Below, piece after piece: positions 16,364 through 25,707 of a DNA stretch of 64,000 nt. Position 1 is the first letter of the stretch, and the number at the start of each line of letters is the position of its first letter. The notes beneath the pieces were generated by a model. That model did not search any database and was not told the DNA's origin. It worked only from the letters and a program-made list of their open reading frames with translations. Source of the stretch: Rhodoblastus sp963804045 (GTDB lineage Bacteria; Pseudomonadota; Alphaproteobacteria; Rhizobiales; Beijerinckiaceae). Location: contig CAWDOR010000021.1 of assembly GCA_963804045.1 (NCBI GenBank), positions 62,001 through 126,000 on the forward strand, in the 5' to 3' direction. The position numbers were made by a program, and so were the translations under genes.

Positions 16364-18073
16364 ATGACATTAACTGGATGGCTGCAAATCGGGCTGGTTC
16401 TCGGCCTGGTTCTTATCGCGGTCCGGCCGCTTGGCCTTTACATGGCCGCGGTTTTCGAGGGACGGCGCACGCTCGCCACGCCGATCCTCGCGCCGCTGGA
16501 GCGCGGCTTCTACCGGCTGGCCGGCGTCGTCCCGGACAAGGAGCAGGGCTGGCTGGCCTATACGCTGGCCATGCTGATGTTTTCGGCGCTGGGCTTCGCC
16601 ACGCTCTACGCCATTCTGCGCCTCCAGGCCTTGCTGCCGCTCAATCCGCAAGGCTTCGACGGCGTGGCGCCCGATCTGGCCTTCAACACCGCCATCAGCT
16701 TCCTGACCAACACCAATTGGCAGGCCTATGGCGGCGAAACGACCATGAGCCAGTTCTCGCAAATGGCCGGGCTCGCGGTGCATAATTTCCTCTCGGCGGC
16801 GACCGGCATGGCGCTGGCTTTGGCGGTGACCCGCGCCTTCGCCCGCAACAGCGCGGCGACGCTGGGCAATTTCTGGGTCGATGTCACCCGCGCCACGCTC
16901 TATGTGCTGCTGCCGCTCGCGATCGTCGTCGCCCTGGGCTTTGTCGCGACGGGCGTGCCGCAAACGCTCGCCAGCGCCGTGGACGCGACGACGCTGGAAG
17001 GCGCCAAGCAGACCCTGGCCATGGGGCCGATGGCCAGCCAGGAGGCGATCAAGCAGCTCGGCACCAATGGCGGCGGTTTTTTCAACGCCAATGCCGCCCA
17101 TCCCTTCGAGAACCCCAACGCATTCGCCAATATTTTGCAGATATGGTCGATGCTGGTCGTGTCCTGCGCCCTGCTGGTCACTTTCGGCAAAATGGTCGGC
17201 GACGAGCGCCAGGGCTGGGCGCTGCTGGCCAGCGTCGGCGTCATCCTGCTGACCGGCGTCGCCCTGGTCTATGCCGCCGAAGCCGCCGGCAATCCGCTGC
17301 TGACCGCGTTGGGCGTCGATCCCGCCGCCGGCAATCTCGAAGGCAAGGAGCTGCGTTTCGGCCAGGCGCTCACCGCGCTTTATGTCGCCGTGACCACGGG
17401 ACTGTCCTGCGGCGCGGTCAACGCCATGCACAATTCGCTGACGCCGCTGGGCGGCTTCGTCCCCATGTTCCTGATCCAGCTCGGCGAAGTCCTGCCCGGC
17501 GGCGTCGGCTCCGGCGTCTACGGTCTCGTGGTCTTCGCCATTCTCTCGGTGTTCATCGCCGGGCTGATGGTCGGCCGCACGCCGGAGTTCCTGGGCAAGA
17601 AGATCGAGGCGCGCGAGATCAAATTCGCCATGCTGGCGGTGCTGATCCTGCCGCTGGCGATCCTCGGCTTTTCCTCGGTCGCGGCGGTGCTGCCGGCGGC
17701 TTTGGCGAGTCTCGCCAACAATGGCCCGCATGGCCTGTCGGAAATTCTCTACGCCTATACCTCCGCGACCGGCAACAATGGCTCGGCCTTCGCCGGGCTG
17801 AACGCCAATACGCCCTGGTGGAACGTCACCACCGGCATAGCCATGGTCATGGGCCGTTTCGGCTATGTCGTGCCGGTCATGGCGATCGCCGGCTCGGTGG
17901 CGGCCAAGAAAAAGGTCGCGGCCAGCGCCGGCACTTTCCCCACTGACAGCCCGCTGTTCGTCGGCCTGCTGGTCGGCGTCATCCTCATCGTCGGCGGCTT
18001 GCAATTCTTCCCGGCGCTGGCGCTGGGCCCCATCGTCGAGCATGTGCTGATGCTCGCCGGCAAAAGCTTCTAG
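16364..18073 (+). CDS. kdpA: K+-transporting P-type ATPase subunit A
   Basis: KdpA is the channel-like subunit that binds and passes K+ in the high-affinity KdpFABC pump. The 569-residue polytopic protein has the usual ten or so membrane segments and four pore-loop repeats. Visible filter-like segments include SFLTNTNWQAYGGE, LGTNGGGFFNANAAHPFENP, VTTGLSCGAVNAMHNSLTP and YTSATGNNGSAFAGLNANTP. The length is normal. It lies nine bases from kdpB in the same operon and is expected to be induced by K+ limitation through KdpDE. Confidence 0.98.
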   Translation: MTLTGWLQIGLVLGLVLIAVRPLGLYMAAVFEGRRTLATPILAPLERGFYRLAGVVPDKEQGWLAYTLAMLMFSALGFATLYAILRLQALLPLNPQGFDGVAPDLAFNTAISFLTNTNWQAYGGETTMSQFSQMAGLAVHNFLSAATGMALALAVTRAFARNSAATLGNFWVDVTRATLYVLLPLAIVVALGFVATGVPQTLASAVDATTLEGAKQTLAMGPMASQEAIKQLGTNGGGFFNANAAHPFENPNAFANILQIWSMLVVSCALLVTFGKMVGDERQGWALLASVGVILLTGVALVYAAEAAGNPLLTALGVDPAAGNLEGKELRFGQALTALYVAVTTGLSCGAVNAMHNSLTPLGGFVPMFLIQLGEVLPGGVGSGVYGLVVFAILSVFIAGLMVGRTPEFLGKKIEAREIKFAMLAVLILPLAILGFSSVAAVLPAALASLANNGPHGLSEILYAYTSATGNNGSAFAGLNANTPWWNVTTGIAMVMGRFGYVVPVMAIAGSVAAKKKVAASAGTFPTDSPLFVGLLVGVILIVGGLQFFPALALGPIVEHVLMLAGKSF

Positions 18074-18082
18074 GAGCCGTCC

Positions 18083-20155
18083 ATGTCCGCCAAATCCCAA
18101 GCCGGCCGGGATATCGCGCTGTTCGACCTGGCCATATCGATCCAGGCGGCGGGCGACGCCGTCAAAAAGCTGTCGCCGGCGCAATTGATGCGCAATCCCG
18201 TGATTTTCGTCACCGAGGTCGTCGCCGCGCTGGTGACGCTGCTGTGGTTGCGCGATCTGATCAACGGGACGGGACATCCGTTCTTCTCCGGCCAGATCGC
18301 GGCCTGGCTGTGGTTCACCGTGCTGTTCGCCACTTTCGCCGAAGCCGTCGCCGAAGGGCGCGGCAAGGCCCAGGCCGCGAGCCTGCGCGCCGCCCGCAGC
18401 GACACGCTGGCGAAAAAGCTGATCGATCCCGAGGGCAAGAACCATCTCGGCGCCGTCGTGCAAAACGTCAACGCGGAAAGCCTTGGGGTCGGCGACGTGG
18501 TGCTGGTCGAGGCCGGCGATCTCATCCCCTCGGACGGCGAGATCGTCGAGGGCGTGGCCTCGGTCAATGAAAGCGCCATCACCGGCGAATCCGCCCCGGT
18601 GATCCGCGAGGCCGGCGGCGACCGCTCGGCGGTGACCGGCGGCACCACCGTGCTCTCCGACTGGATCAAGGTGCGCATCACCGCGCAGGCGGGCGAGACT
18701 TTTATCGATCGCATGATCGCGCTGGTCGAGGGCGCCGAGCGCCAGAAGACGCCCAATGAGCTGGCGCTCTCGGTGCTGCTCGCGGGATTGACGCTGATCT
18801 TCCTGATCGCGGTCGTCACGCTTTACGGGCTGGCGGTCTATTCCGGCGCGGCGCCTTCCGTCGTGGTGCTGGTGGCGCTGCTGGTGACGCTGATCCCCAC
18901 CACCATCGGCGGGTTGCTCTCGGCCATTGGCATAGCCGGGATGGACCGGCTGATCCGCTTCAATGTGCTGGCGACCTCGGGCCGCGCCGTGGAGGCGGCG
19001 GGCGATGTCGACACCTTGTTGCTCGACAAGACGGGAACCATCACCTTCGGCAATCGCATGGCCAGCGAATTCATCGCTCTGGCGGGCGTTGACCCCCATC
19101 ATCTCGCTGAGGCCGCGCTGCTTTCCAGCCTCGCCGACGAAACGCCGGAGGGCCGCTCGATCGTCGCCCTCGCCAAAAGCGATTACGGCCTTGATAATCC
19201 CGACCTGTCCGGCGAGACCCCGCAGATCATTCCCTTCGCCGCGCAGACAAGACTGTCCGGCGTCGATCTGTCCGGCCGCAGCTTGCGAAAAGGCGCGGTG
19301 GATTCGGTGCTGAAATTCGTCGGCCTGCCGCCGGACGGCGCGCCCGCGGATTTCCGCGCCGGCGTCGAGCGCATCAGCATTTCCGGCGGCACGCCCCTGG
19401 CGGTGGCCGAAAACGGCGTCCTGCTCGGCCTGATTCACCTGAAAGACGTGGTCAAGCCCGGCATCAAGGAGCGCTTCGCGGCGCTGCGCGCCATGGGCAT
19501 CAAGACGGTGATGATCACCGGCGACAATCCGCTCACGGCGGCCGCCATCGCCACCGAGGCCGGCGTCGACGACTTCCTCGCCGAGGCCACGCCGGAGGAC
19601 AAGCTGAAATTCATCCGCAAGGAACAGACCGGCGGGCGGCTGGTCGCCATGTGCGGCGACGGCACCAATGACGCGCCGGCGCTTGCCCAGGCCGATGTCG
19701 GCGTCGCCATGCAGACGGGCACGCAAGCCGCGCGCGAGGCCGGCAATATGGTCGATCTCGACAGCGATCCGACCAAACTGATCGAAGTGGTGGAAATCGG
19801 CAAGCAATTGCTGATGACGCGGGGCTCGCTGACCACATTCTCCATCGCCAATGACGTCGCCAAATATTTCGCCATCCTGCCCGCCCTGTTCGTCGCCACC
19901 TATCCCGAGCTGGGCGCGCTCAACATCATGCGTCTGGCCTCGCCGCAATCGGCGATTCTCTCGGCGGTGATCTTCAACGCCCTGATCATCGTGCTGCTGA
20001 TTCCCCTGGCGCTGAAGGGCGTGACCTATCGCGCCGTCGGCGCGGCGGCGCTGCTGCGGCGCAATCTGCTGATCTACGGGCTGGGCGGGCTGATCGCGCC
20101 CTTCATCGGCATCAAGGCCGTCGACCTTGTGGTCGCGGCCCTGCATCTGGTTTGA
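18083..20155 (+). CDS. kdpB: K+-transporting P-type ATPase subunit B
   Basis: KdpB is the catalytic ATPase of the Kdp pump. The 690-residue protein carries the actuator loop AITGESAPVIREAGG, the phosphorylated aspartate in LLLDKTGTITFGN, the nucleotide-binding KGAVDSVLKFVG, the hinge MCGDGTNDAPALAQADVGVAM, and C-terminal membrane helices ending in LVVAALHLV. All P-type catalytic motifs are intact. A 112-base gap containing a palindrome separates it from kdpC. Confidence 0.98.
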   Translation: MSAKSQAGRDIALFDLAISIQAAGDAVKKLSPAQLMRNPVIFVTEVVAALVTLLWLRDLINGTGHPFFSGQIAAWLWFTVLFATFAEAVAEGRGKAQAASLRAARSDTLAKKLIDPEGKNHLGAVVQNVNAESLGVGDVVLVEAGDLIPSDGEIVEGVASVNESAITGESAPVIREAGGDRSAVTGGTTVLSDWIKVRITAQAGETFIDRMIALVEGAERQKTPNELALSVLLAGLTLIFLIAVVTLYGLAVYSGAAPSVVVLVALLVTLIPTTIGGLLSAIGIAGMDRLIRFNVLATSGRAVEAAGDVDTLLLDKTGTITFGNRMASEFIALAGVDPHHLAEAALLSSLADETPEGRSIVALAKSDYGLDNPDLSGETPQIIPFAAQTRLSGVDLSGRSLRKGAVDSVLKFVGLPPDGAPADFRAGVERISISGGTPLAVAENGVLLGLIHLKDVVKPGIKERFAALRAMGIKTVMITGDNPLTAAAIATEAGVDDFLAEATPEDKLKFIRKEQTGGRLVAMCGDGTNDAPALAQADVGVAMQTGTQAAREAGNMVDLDSDPTKLIEVVEIGKQLLMTRGSLTTFSIANDVAKYFAILPALFVATYPELGALNIMRLASPQSAILSAVIFNALIIVLLIPLALKGVTYRAVGAAALLRRNLLIYGLGGLIAPFIGIKAVDLVVAALHLV

Positions 20156-20193
20156 GGAGCGCGTCCATGATCGCTTCGCTCGATTTATCCGCC

Positions 20194-20222
20194 GTCATGG
20201 CCGGAACAAGTCCGGCCATGAC
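20194..20222. repeat. Palindromic intergenic repeat between kdpB and kdpC
   Basis: A perfect inverted repeat with 12-bp arms (GTCATGGCCGGA at 20194-20205 and its complement at 20211-20222) around the 5-base loop ACAAG. The arm sequence resembles the very common alphaproteobacterial intergenic palindrome with a GTCATGGCCGG core. It lies between two genes of one operon, where it could form a strong RNA hairpin. No poly-T tract follows, so it is not a standard terminator. Confidence 0.85.
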
Positions 20223-20267
20223 GAGCCAGAGGCGGTCGCCTCTTCCTGCTGCATTCCGGAGGATAAA

Positions 20268-20867
20268 ATGATCCAGCATTTCCGCCCGGCGCTCGTGCTG
20301 CTGCTGCTGTTCACCCTGCTCACCGGCCTCGCCTATCCGCTCGCCGTCGCCGGCCTCGCCGCCGTGATGTTCCCGTTTCAGGCGGGCGGCAGTCTCGTGG
20401 TCCGCGGCGAAAACGTGATCGGCTCGGAGCTGATCGGCCAGAATTTCGCATCGGAAAAATATTTCCAGCCGCGTCCCTCGGCGACCAGCGCGCCCGACCC
20501 GAACGACGCCGCCAAAACCGTGGACGCGCCCTATAACGCCGCCAATTCCTCGGGCTCCAATCTCGGCCCGACCTCCAAGACCCTGATCGACCGGGTCAAG
20601 GCCGCGGTCGAGGCCAAACGCGCCGCCGGCTGGCCGGCGCCTGCGCCGGCCGACGCCGTCACCGCTTCCGCCTCGGGGCTCGACCCCGATATTTCCCCGC
20701 AAAACGCCCTGGCGCAGGCGCCCGCCGTCGCGAGGGCGCGCGGGTTCGACGAAGCCAAGGTCCGCGCTTTGATCCAGACGGAAATCCGCCGCCCCTGGCT
20801 CGGACTGGTCGGCGAGCCGCGCGTAAATGTTTTGGCGCTGAATTTGGCGCTGGATGCGCTAAAATGA
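20268..20867 (+). CDS. kdpC: K+-transporting ATPase subunit C
   Basis: KdpC is the single-pass periplasm-facing subunit of the pump. The 199-residue protein starts MIQHFRPALVLLLLFTLLTG (one membrane segment), then IGSELIGQNFASEKYFQPRPSATS, SSGSNLGPTSKTL, and ends with WLGLVGEPRVNVLALNLALD, all family hallmarks. ATG 20268 follows a strong ggagga site. The frame is open further upstream through the palindrome, but that extension looks like noncoding sequence. It is four bases from kdpD. Confidence 0.97.
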   Translation: MIQHFRPALVLLLLFTLLTGLAYPLAVAGLAAVMFPFQAGGSLVVRGENVIGSELIGQNFASEKYFQPRPSATSAPDPNDAAKTVDAPYNAANSSGSNLGPTSKTLIDRVKAAVEAKRAAGWPAPAPADAVTASASGLDPDISPQNALAQAPAVARARGFDEAKVRALIQTEIRRPWLGLVGEPRVNVLALNLALDALK

Positions 20868-20870
20868 GTC

Positions 20871-23562
20871 ATGGCCGCTGATATTGGAACCGACCGAAGA
20901 CCCGATCCCGACGCGCTGCTGGCGCTGGCGGAGGAGGAGCGGCGCGGCCGTTTAAAAGTGTTTCTGGGCGCGGCGCCGGGGGTCGGCAAGACCTACGCCA
21001 TGCTGCTGGGCGCGAAAAAAGCCAGGGATGACGGCCAGGACGTTGTGATCGGCCTGATCGAGACCCATGGCCGCGCCGAGACGGCGGCGCTGACCGAAGG
21101 GCTGGAGATTCTGCCGCGCCGTGAAATCGATTATCGCGGACGCATATTGGAGGAATTCGATCTCGACGCCGCCCTGGCGCGGAAGCCGGAGCTGATCGTC
21201 GTCGATGAGCTCGCCCACACCAATGCGCCCGACAGCCGCCATCCCAAGCGCTGGCTCGATGTCGAGGAGTTGCTCGACGCCGGCGTCAATGTCTGGACGG
21301 CGCTGAACATCCAGCATCTCGAAAGCCTGGCCGATGTGGTCAGCCGCGTCACCGGCGTCGTCGTGCGCGAGACCGTGCCCGACCGGGTGTTGCAGAACGC
21401 CCAGGACGTGGTGCTGGTCGACATCACCCCGAGCGAATTGATCCAGCGCCTGCACGAGGGCAAGGTCTATCTGCCGGATACGGCGCGGCGCGCCACCCAG
21501 AGTTTTTTCACCCCCGGCAATCTCACCGCCTTGCGCGAACTGGCCTTGCGCCGCACCGCCGACCGGGTCGACGACCAGATGGTCGACTATCTCAGGCAAA
21601 ACGCCATAGAGGGGCCCTGGGGAACCTCGGAACATCTGCTGGTCTGCATCGGCGGCGATCCCGGCGGCGAAATGGCGGTGCGGGCCGCCGCGCGGCTGGC
21701 GACCAGCCTCAACGGTTCGTGGATCGTGGTTTATGTCGAGCGCCCCGGCCATGAGGAGAGCGACCCGGAGCGGCTGAAGCGGATCGAACTCGAGCCTGCA
21801 ACTGGCGGAGCGGCTGGGCGCCGAAACCCGGCGGCTGAGCGCGACCGACATGGTCGGCGAAGTCCTGCGTTTCGCCCGCCGCGAGAATGTCACGCAAATC
21901 GTGCTCGGCCGCTCGGGCGCCGGATTTTGGCGGCGGCTGAGCGGAACCAGTTTCGTCAACGAAATCATCCGCCAGGCGCCGGACCTCGCCGTTCACGTGG
22001 CCAGCACGACGGATTCGGCGCCGGCGCCAAAAAAACTCTGGCCGCGCCCGACGCCGGGGCGGCTGCTGTCGGGCCTGTTCGCCGCTTTCGCCGCCGTGGC
22101 CCTGGCGGTGCTGGTCGGCAAGATTCTGCATATTCTCCTGAACGTGCCCAATCTCTCGATGATTTTCCTGCTGGCGGTGCTCGGCTGCTCCGCCACCTAT
22201 GGGCTGTGGTCGGCGGTCGCCGCCTCCTTCCTCTCGTTCCTCGCCTATAATTTCTTCTTCATCGCGCCGGTCTTCACCCTCAATGTCGCCGAGCCGCAGG
22301 AATTATTGTCGCTGCTGGTGTTTCTCATCGTCGCCGTGCTCACCGGCACGCTGGCCGGCCGCGTCCACGATCAGGCCGAGGCTGTACGCCAGAGGGCGGA
22401 AAATATCGAATCGCTCTATGGCTTTTCCCGCAAACTGGCGGACGCCGGACGGCTCGACGACGTGCTCTGGGCCTCGGCGACCCATTTGCACAAGGTGCAG
22501 GGCGGCCCGATCGTGCTGCTGCTGCCCAAGGACAGCGAGTTGCAGTTGCGCACGGCCTGGCCGCCGGACCGCGAGCTGTCGCCGGGCGAGATGAGCGCCG
22601 CCAACTGGGCCTTCACCAAGAACGAGATCGCGGGCTGGCGCACCAACACCTTGCCCAATCTCGCCATGCAATTCCGCCCGCTGCTGACGCCGCGCGGCGC
22701 GGTCGGCGTCTGCGGCTTCGCGCCAAAAGCGCCGGATGCGGCGATCAGCCCGGAGGACGAGCGGGCGCTGTCGGCCATTCTCGAACAAATGGCGCTGGCG
22801 ATCGACCGCTCGCTGCTGATCGGCGAGGCGGTGCGCGCCGCCGCGCTGGAGGACAATGAGAAATTGCGCGTCACGCTGCTGTCCTCGCTGTCGCACGATC
22901 TGCGCACGCCCTTGTCCTCGATCACCGGCGCGGTGACCACGCTGCGCCAGTTTGGCGAGCAGATGCCGGCCTCCGACCGCCAGGATCTGCTGGAATCGAT
23001 CGAGGAGGAGGCGGCGCGGCTGTCGCGCTTCGTCGCCAATCTGCTGGACATGTCGCGCATCGAATCCGGCGCGCTGAAAGTCCGTCGGGACTATGTCGAG
23101 CCCGAGGAAATCGTCCGCGCCGCGGTCGAGCGCATCCGCAAGGCCTTTCCCGGCCAGAAGATCGAAACCAGCATCGCCCGCGACCTGCCCTTCATTCGCG
23201 GCGACGCCCATTTGCTGGAACAGGTGCTGTTCAACCTGCTCGACAACGCGCATAAATATGGCGGCGAGGCCGGAACCGTGGTTCATGCGCGGCGCGAGGG
23301 CGATCACGTCGTGCTCAGCGTCACCGACGACGGGCCGGGCGTCAAGCCGGGCGATCTGCCGCGCATTTTCGAGAAATTCTACCGTGGCGGGCGGCCCGAC
23401 GGGCGCAAGGCCGGCACCGGCCTGGGCCTGTCGATCTGCAAGGGCCTGGTCGAGGCCATGGGCGGGACCATTGTGGCGCAAAGTCCGGCCGCGCGCCGGC
23501 GGGGCACGCGCATCCTGATGCGCTTCCCCGTGGAAAAGCTGAAATCGGAGCCTCAAGCATGA
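20871..23562 (+). pseudogene. kdpD: Kdp sensor histidine kinase KdpD, split by a frameshift near 21790
   Basis: KdpD senses K+ limitation and phosphorylates KdpE. The first frame (from ATG 20871) carries the KdpD domain with Walker A GAAPGVGKTY (residues 33-42) and LIVVDELAHTN, then a universal-stress-like domain, and is normal up to ERLKRIELE. From about 21790 the homologous sequence (LQLAERLGAETRRLSA, then MVGEVLRF) continues one frame over. That frame runs to 23562 with four membrane helices, a GAF-like region, HisKA (SSLSHDLRTPLSS) and an ATPase domain. Removing one base makes an 896-residue protein, the normal length. As given, the first frame ends out of register at 22250. It could be a real mutation or a sequence error. 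Confidence 0.9.
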
Positions 23563-24245
23563 ACAAGCGTATTCTGGTTGTCGACGACGAAGCGCCAATC
23601 CAGCGCTTTCTGCGCCCGGCGCTCGCCGCCAGCGGCTATGACGTGCTGACGGCGGAAAACGGCCGCGAAGCCTTGCATCTGATCGCCACCGCCGCGCCCG
23701 ATCTGATCGTGCTCGACCTCGGCCTGCCCGACATGGACGGCAAGGAGGTGCTGGCCCAGGCCCGGCAATTCTCCCAGGTTCCCGTGATCGTTCTCTCGGC
23801 GCGCGACCATGAGGCGGAAAAAATCGCCGCGCTCGATCTTGGCGCCGACGATTTTGTCGAAAAGCCCTTCGGCATCGGCGAATTCATGGCGCGGCTGCGC
23901 GCCGCGCTGCGCCATGCCGCCAAGACGGAAAAGGAAATCACCCGCTTCGAGGCCGGGGGGCTGACCGTCGATCTCGACCGAAGGCTGGTCAGCCGCGGAG
24001 GCCAGCAGATCAAGCTGACGCCCAAGGAGTTCGACCTGCTCGCCATCCTGGTCCGCCACGCCGGGCGCGTAGTGACGCATCGGCAGATGCTGGCCCAGGT
24101 CTGGGGTCCGGCTCATGCCGAGGACACCCAATATTTGCGCGTCTTCGTCGGCCAGTTGCGGGCGAAAATCGAGGCCGCGCCGGAAACGCCGCGCCTGATC
24201 CAGACCGAGGCCGGCGTCGGCTACCGCTTATGCGGCGGCGATTGA
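23559..24245 (+). CDS. kdpE: Response regulator KdpE (OmpR family)
   Basis: KdpE activates kdp transcription after phosphorylation by KdpD. The 228-residue protein has a receiver domain with VVDDEAPIQRFLRPAL, the phosphoacceptor Asp in DLIVLDLGLPDMDG, Lys in FVEKPFG, and a C-terminal winged helix (LTPKEFDLLAILVRHAGRVV, GVGYRL). It overlaps the kdpD stop as ATGA. It is intact, so loss of KdpD would leave it without its cognate kinase. A bidirectional hairpin follows. Confidence 0.97.
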   Translation: MNKRILVVDDEAPIQRFLRPALAASGYDVLTAENGREALHLIATAAPDLIVLDLGLPDMDGKEVLAQARQFSQVPVIVLSARDHEAEKIAALDLGADDFVEKPFGIGEFMARLRAALRHAAKTEKEITRFEAGGLTVDLDRRLVSRGGQQIKLTPKEFDLLAILVRHAGRVVTHRQMLAQVWGPAHAEDTQYLRVFVGQLRAKIEAAPETPRLIQTEAGVGYRLCGGD

Positions 24246-24255
24246 CGGCCAAAAG

Positions 24256-24286
24256 AAAAACCCCGCCGGAGACCGACGGGGCTTTT
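24256..24286. terminator. Bidirectional terminator between kdpE and trxA
   Basis: A GC-rich stem CCCCG/CGGGG (24261-24265 with 24277-24281), extended inward by CGG/CCG-type pairs, is flanked by AAAAA on the left and CTTTT on the right. It can end both the rightward kdp transcript and the leftward trxA transcript, which converge here. Confidence 0.8.
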
Positions 24287-24312
24287 CGCTTTTGAATTGG
24301 CAAAGCCGAAAA

Positions 24313-24633
24313 TCAGATCGCGGCGCCGATCCATTTGGCCAGTTCGCCCTTGGGGGCGGCGCCGACCTTCTGCGAGGCGAGCTTGCCGTCCTTGAACAGC
24401 ATCAGCGTGGGGATCGAGCGAATGCCGAGCTTGCCGGCGACGCCGGGGTTTTCGTCGACATTGATCTTGGCGATCTTGACCTTGCCGGCATATTCCTTGG
24501 CGAGATCTTCGAGCGACGGGCCGATCATCTTGCAGGGGCCGCACCACTCGGCCCAGAAATCGACCACGACCGGCTCGGAAGATTGCAGAACCTCGGCGTC
24601 GAAGCTGGCGTCGGTGACTTTGACGGTGGACAT
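24313..24633 (-). CDS. trxA: Thioredoxin
   Basis: Cytoplasmic dithiol reductase. The 106-residue protein has VVDFWAEWCGPCKMIGPSLE with the WCGPC active site, the IAKINVDENPGVA segment and the cis-Pro motif IRSIPTLMLFKDG. Its length is typical. The frame is open far upstream, but ATG 24633 gives the standard N-terminus (MSTVKVTDASFDAEV). It is transcribed toward kdpE and shares the terminator. Confidence 0.98.
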   Translation of the reverse strand: MSTVKVTDASFDAEVLQSSEPVVVDFWAEWCGPCKMIGPSLEDLAKEYAGKVKIAKINVDENPGVAGKLGIRSIPTLMLFKDGKLASQKVGAAPKGELAKWIGAAI

Positions 24634-24740
24634 GAAAACCTCGCTGACGGGAAAGCCGAATCTCCAGGAGAATTCGTTTAGGCGAAAGTAGGTTTGCCGG
24701 GCCGCCCCGTCAAGGCGAAGGATTTTTGGCGCGGGCGATT

Positions 24741-25319
24741 TCAGCCGGCCGGCAGAACCAGCAGGGCGCAGACCGCCTCGCCTTCGCGCCAGACCTTGAC
24801 ATGAACCGGCGCCGCCCGCCGCTGCGGATCGTCGATCGCCACAGCCCCTCCCGAGTCCTCGACGCAAAAGCTTTCCGGCGCGCGCCGCAGACCCAGGCCC
24901 AGGGCCTTGAGATAGGCCTCCTTGACCGTCCAGATGCGATAAAAGCCGTTTTCGCGCGCCGCGCCCGTCAAAGCGCGCAGGGCCGCGCGTTCCCGGGGAT
25001 GAAGCGCCGCCCAGGGCGGCTCGATCGGGCGCAAAACTTCGACATCGACGCCGATCCTGCCGCCGCGCGCCAGGCCGAACAGGCAAAAGCCGTCCCGCGA
25101 CGCCGAGGAAATCGTCCAGGCGCCGGGCGCGCCGTCGATCAGCAGCAAAGGCGCGCCGAGCGGATCATGCGTCAGGCTTAGGCTCTTGGGCGCGACATCC
25201 AGGCTTTCCGCGCAAAACGCCAGCAGCGCGGCGCGGCGATGGGCGATCTTGCCGTCATGCGGGCCGAGCCGGGTGAAAACCTCAGGCGAATCTTTGCCGG
25301 ATGCGCGCCAGCAGGCCAT
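24741..25319 (-). CDS. 4'-phosphopantetheinyl transferase superfamily protein (Sfp type)
   Basis: Such enzymes load the phosphopantetheine arm from CoA onto acyl or peptidyl carrier proteins. The 192-residue protein has the Mg-binding motif GVDVEVL and the second signature WTVKEAYLKALGLGL, preceded by a typical N-terminal half (SLSLTHDPLGAPLL). It starts at ATG 25319, which lies 38 bases inside the end of the upstream phosphatase gene, so the two are translationally linked. No carrier-protein or NRPS/PKS gene is nearby to name a target. Confidence 0.88.
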   Translation of the reverse strand: MACWRASGKDSPEVFTRLGPHDGKIAHRRAALLAFCAESLDVAPKSLSLTHDPLGAPLLLIDGAPGAWTISSASRDGFCLFGLARGGRIGVDVEVLRPIEPPWAALHPRERAALRALTGAARENGFYRIWTVKEAYLKALGLGLRRAPESFCVEDSGGAVAIDDPQRRAAPVHVKVWREGEAVCALLVLPAG

Positions 25320-25707
25320 CGCGCGCCTCCCTATAGGCTTCGAGCTTCTGTTCGCGGGCGCCCTCGATGCGCGTGGCGTCGGCGGTCGGCCAATATTCCA
25401 TGGCCACATCGCCGGCGCCGAAAAAGGCCTCGGCCTTGCGATGGGCGGTGGAGGACAGGGCGATGACCAGATCGAAACGGGTGAATTCCAGCTCTTCGAA
25501 GGCGCGGGGCCAATGGCGGGTGATGTCGAGGCCCATCTCGTTCATCACCGCCATGGCGAAGCCGTCCGGCTCGCCGGCGCGCACGCCGGCGGATTCGATC
25601 CGCATGTCCCGGCCGAAATATTTTTTGGCCATGGCCTCGGCCATCGGCGAGCGCACCGCGTTGAGCGTGCAGACGAACAGAACCGAAGCTGGCCGCCCGC
25701 CGCTCAA
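25282..25707 (-). CDS. Low-molecular-weight protein tyrosine phosphatase / arsenate reductase-like protein
   Basis: The 141-residue protein has the LMW-PTP P-loop C-x5-R-S in VLFVCTLNAVRSPMAEA near the N-terminus, and a conserved later part (FDLVIALSSTAHRKAEAFF). The usual catalytic Asp-Pro of LMW-PTPs is not obvious; WPTADATR occupies that area. No ATG is available. The TTG at 25707 overlaps the UPF0262 stop (TTGA) and has ggaagg upstream, so it is preferred over the TTG at 25722. Genes of this type follow UPF0262 in many Hyphomicrobiales. Confidence 0.82.
   Translation of the reverse strand: MSGGRPASVLFVCTLNAVRSPMAEAMAKKYFGRDMRIESAGVRAGEPDGFAMAVMNEMGLDITRHWPRAFEELEFTRFDLVIALSSTAHRKAEAFFGAGDVAMEYWPTADATRIEGAREQKLEAYREARDGLLARIRQRFA

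Noticed and set aside
16370..20146. A 1258-codon open frame on the minus strand across kdpA and kdpB
   Set aside because: It is antisense to two intact, strongly conserved genes. Its translation is Asp/Arg/Gln/His-rich without domains, as expected for the complement of GC-rich coding DNA.
21780..21800. Programmed ribosomal frameshift in kdpD
   Set aside because: No slippery heptamer, internal Shine-Dalgarno site or downstream structure was seen, and KdpD is not known to be made this way.
24741..25319. NRPS/PKS cluster suggested by the phosphopantetheinyl transferase
   Set aside because: No carrier, ketosynthase or adenylation domains occur anywhere in the window.
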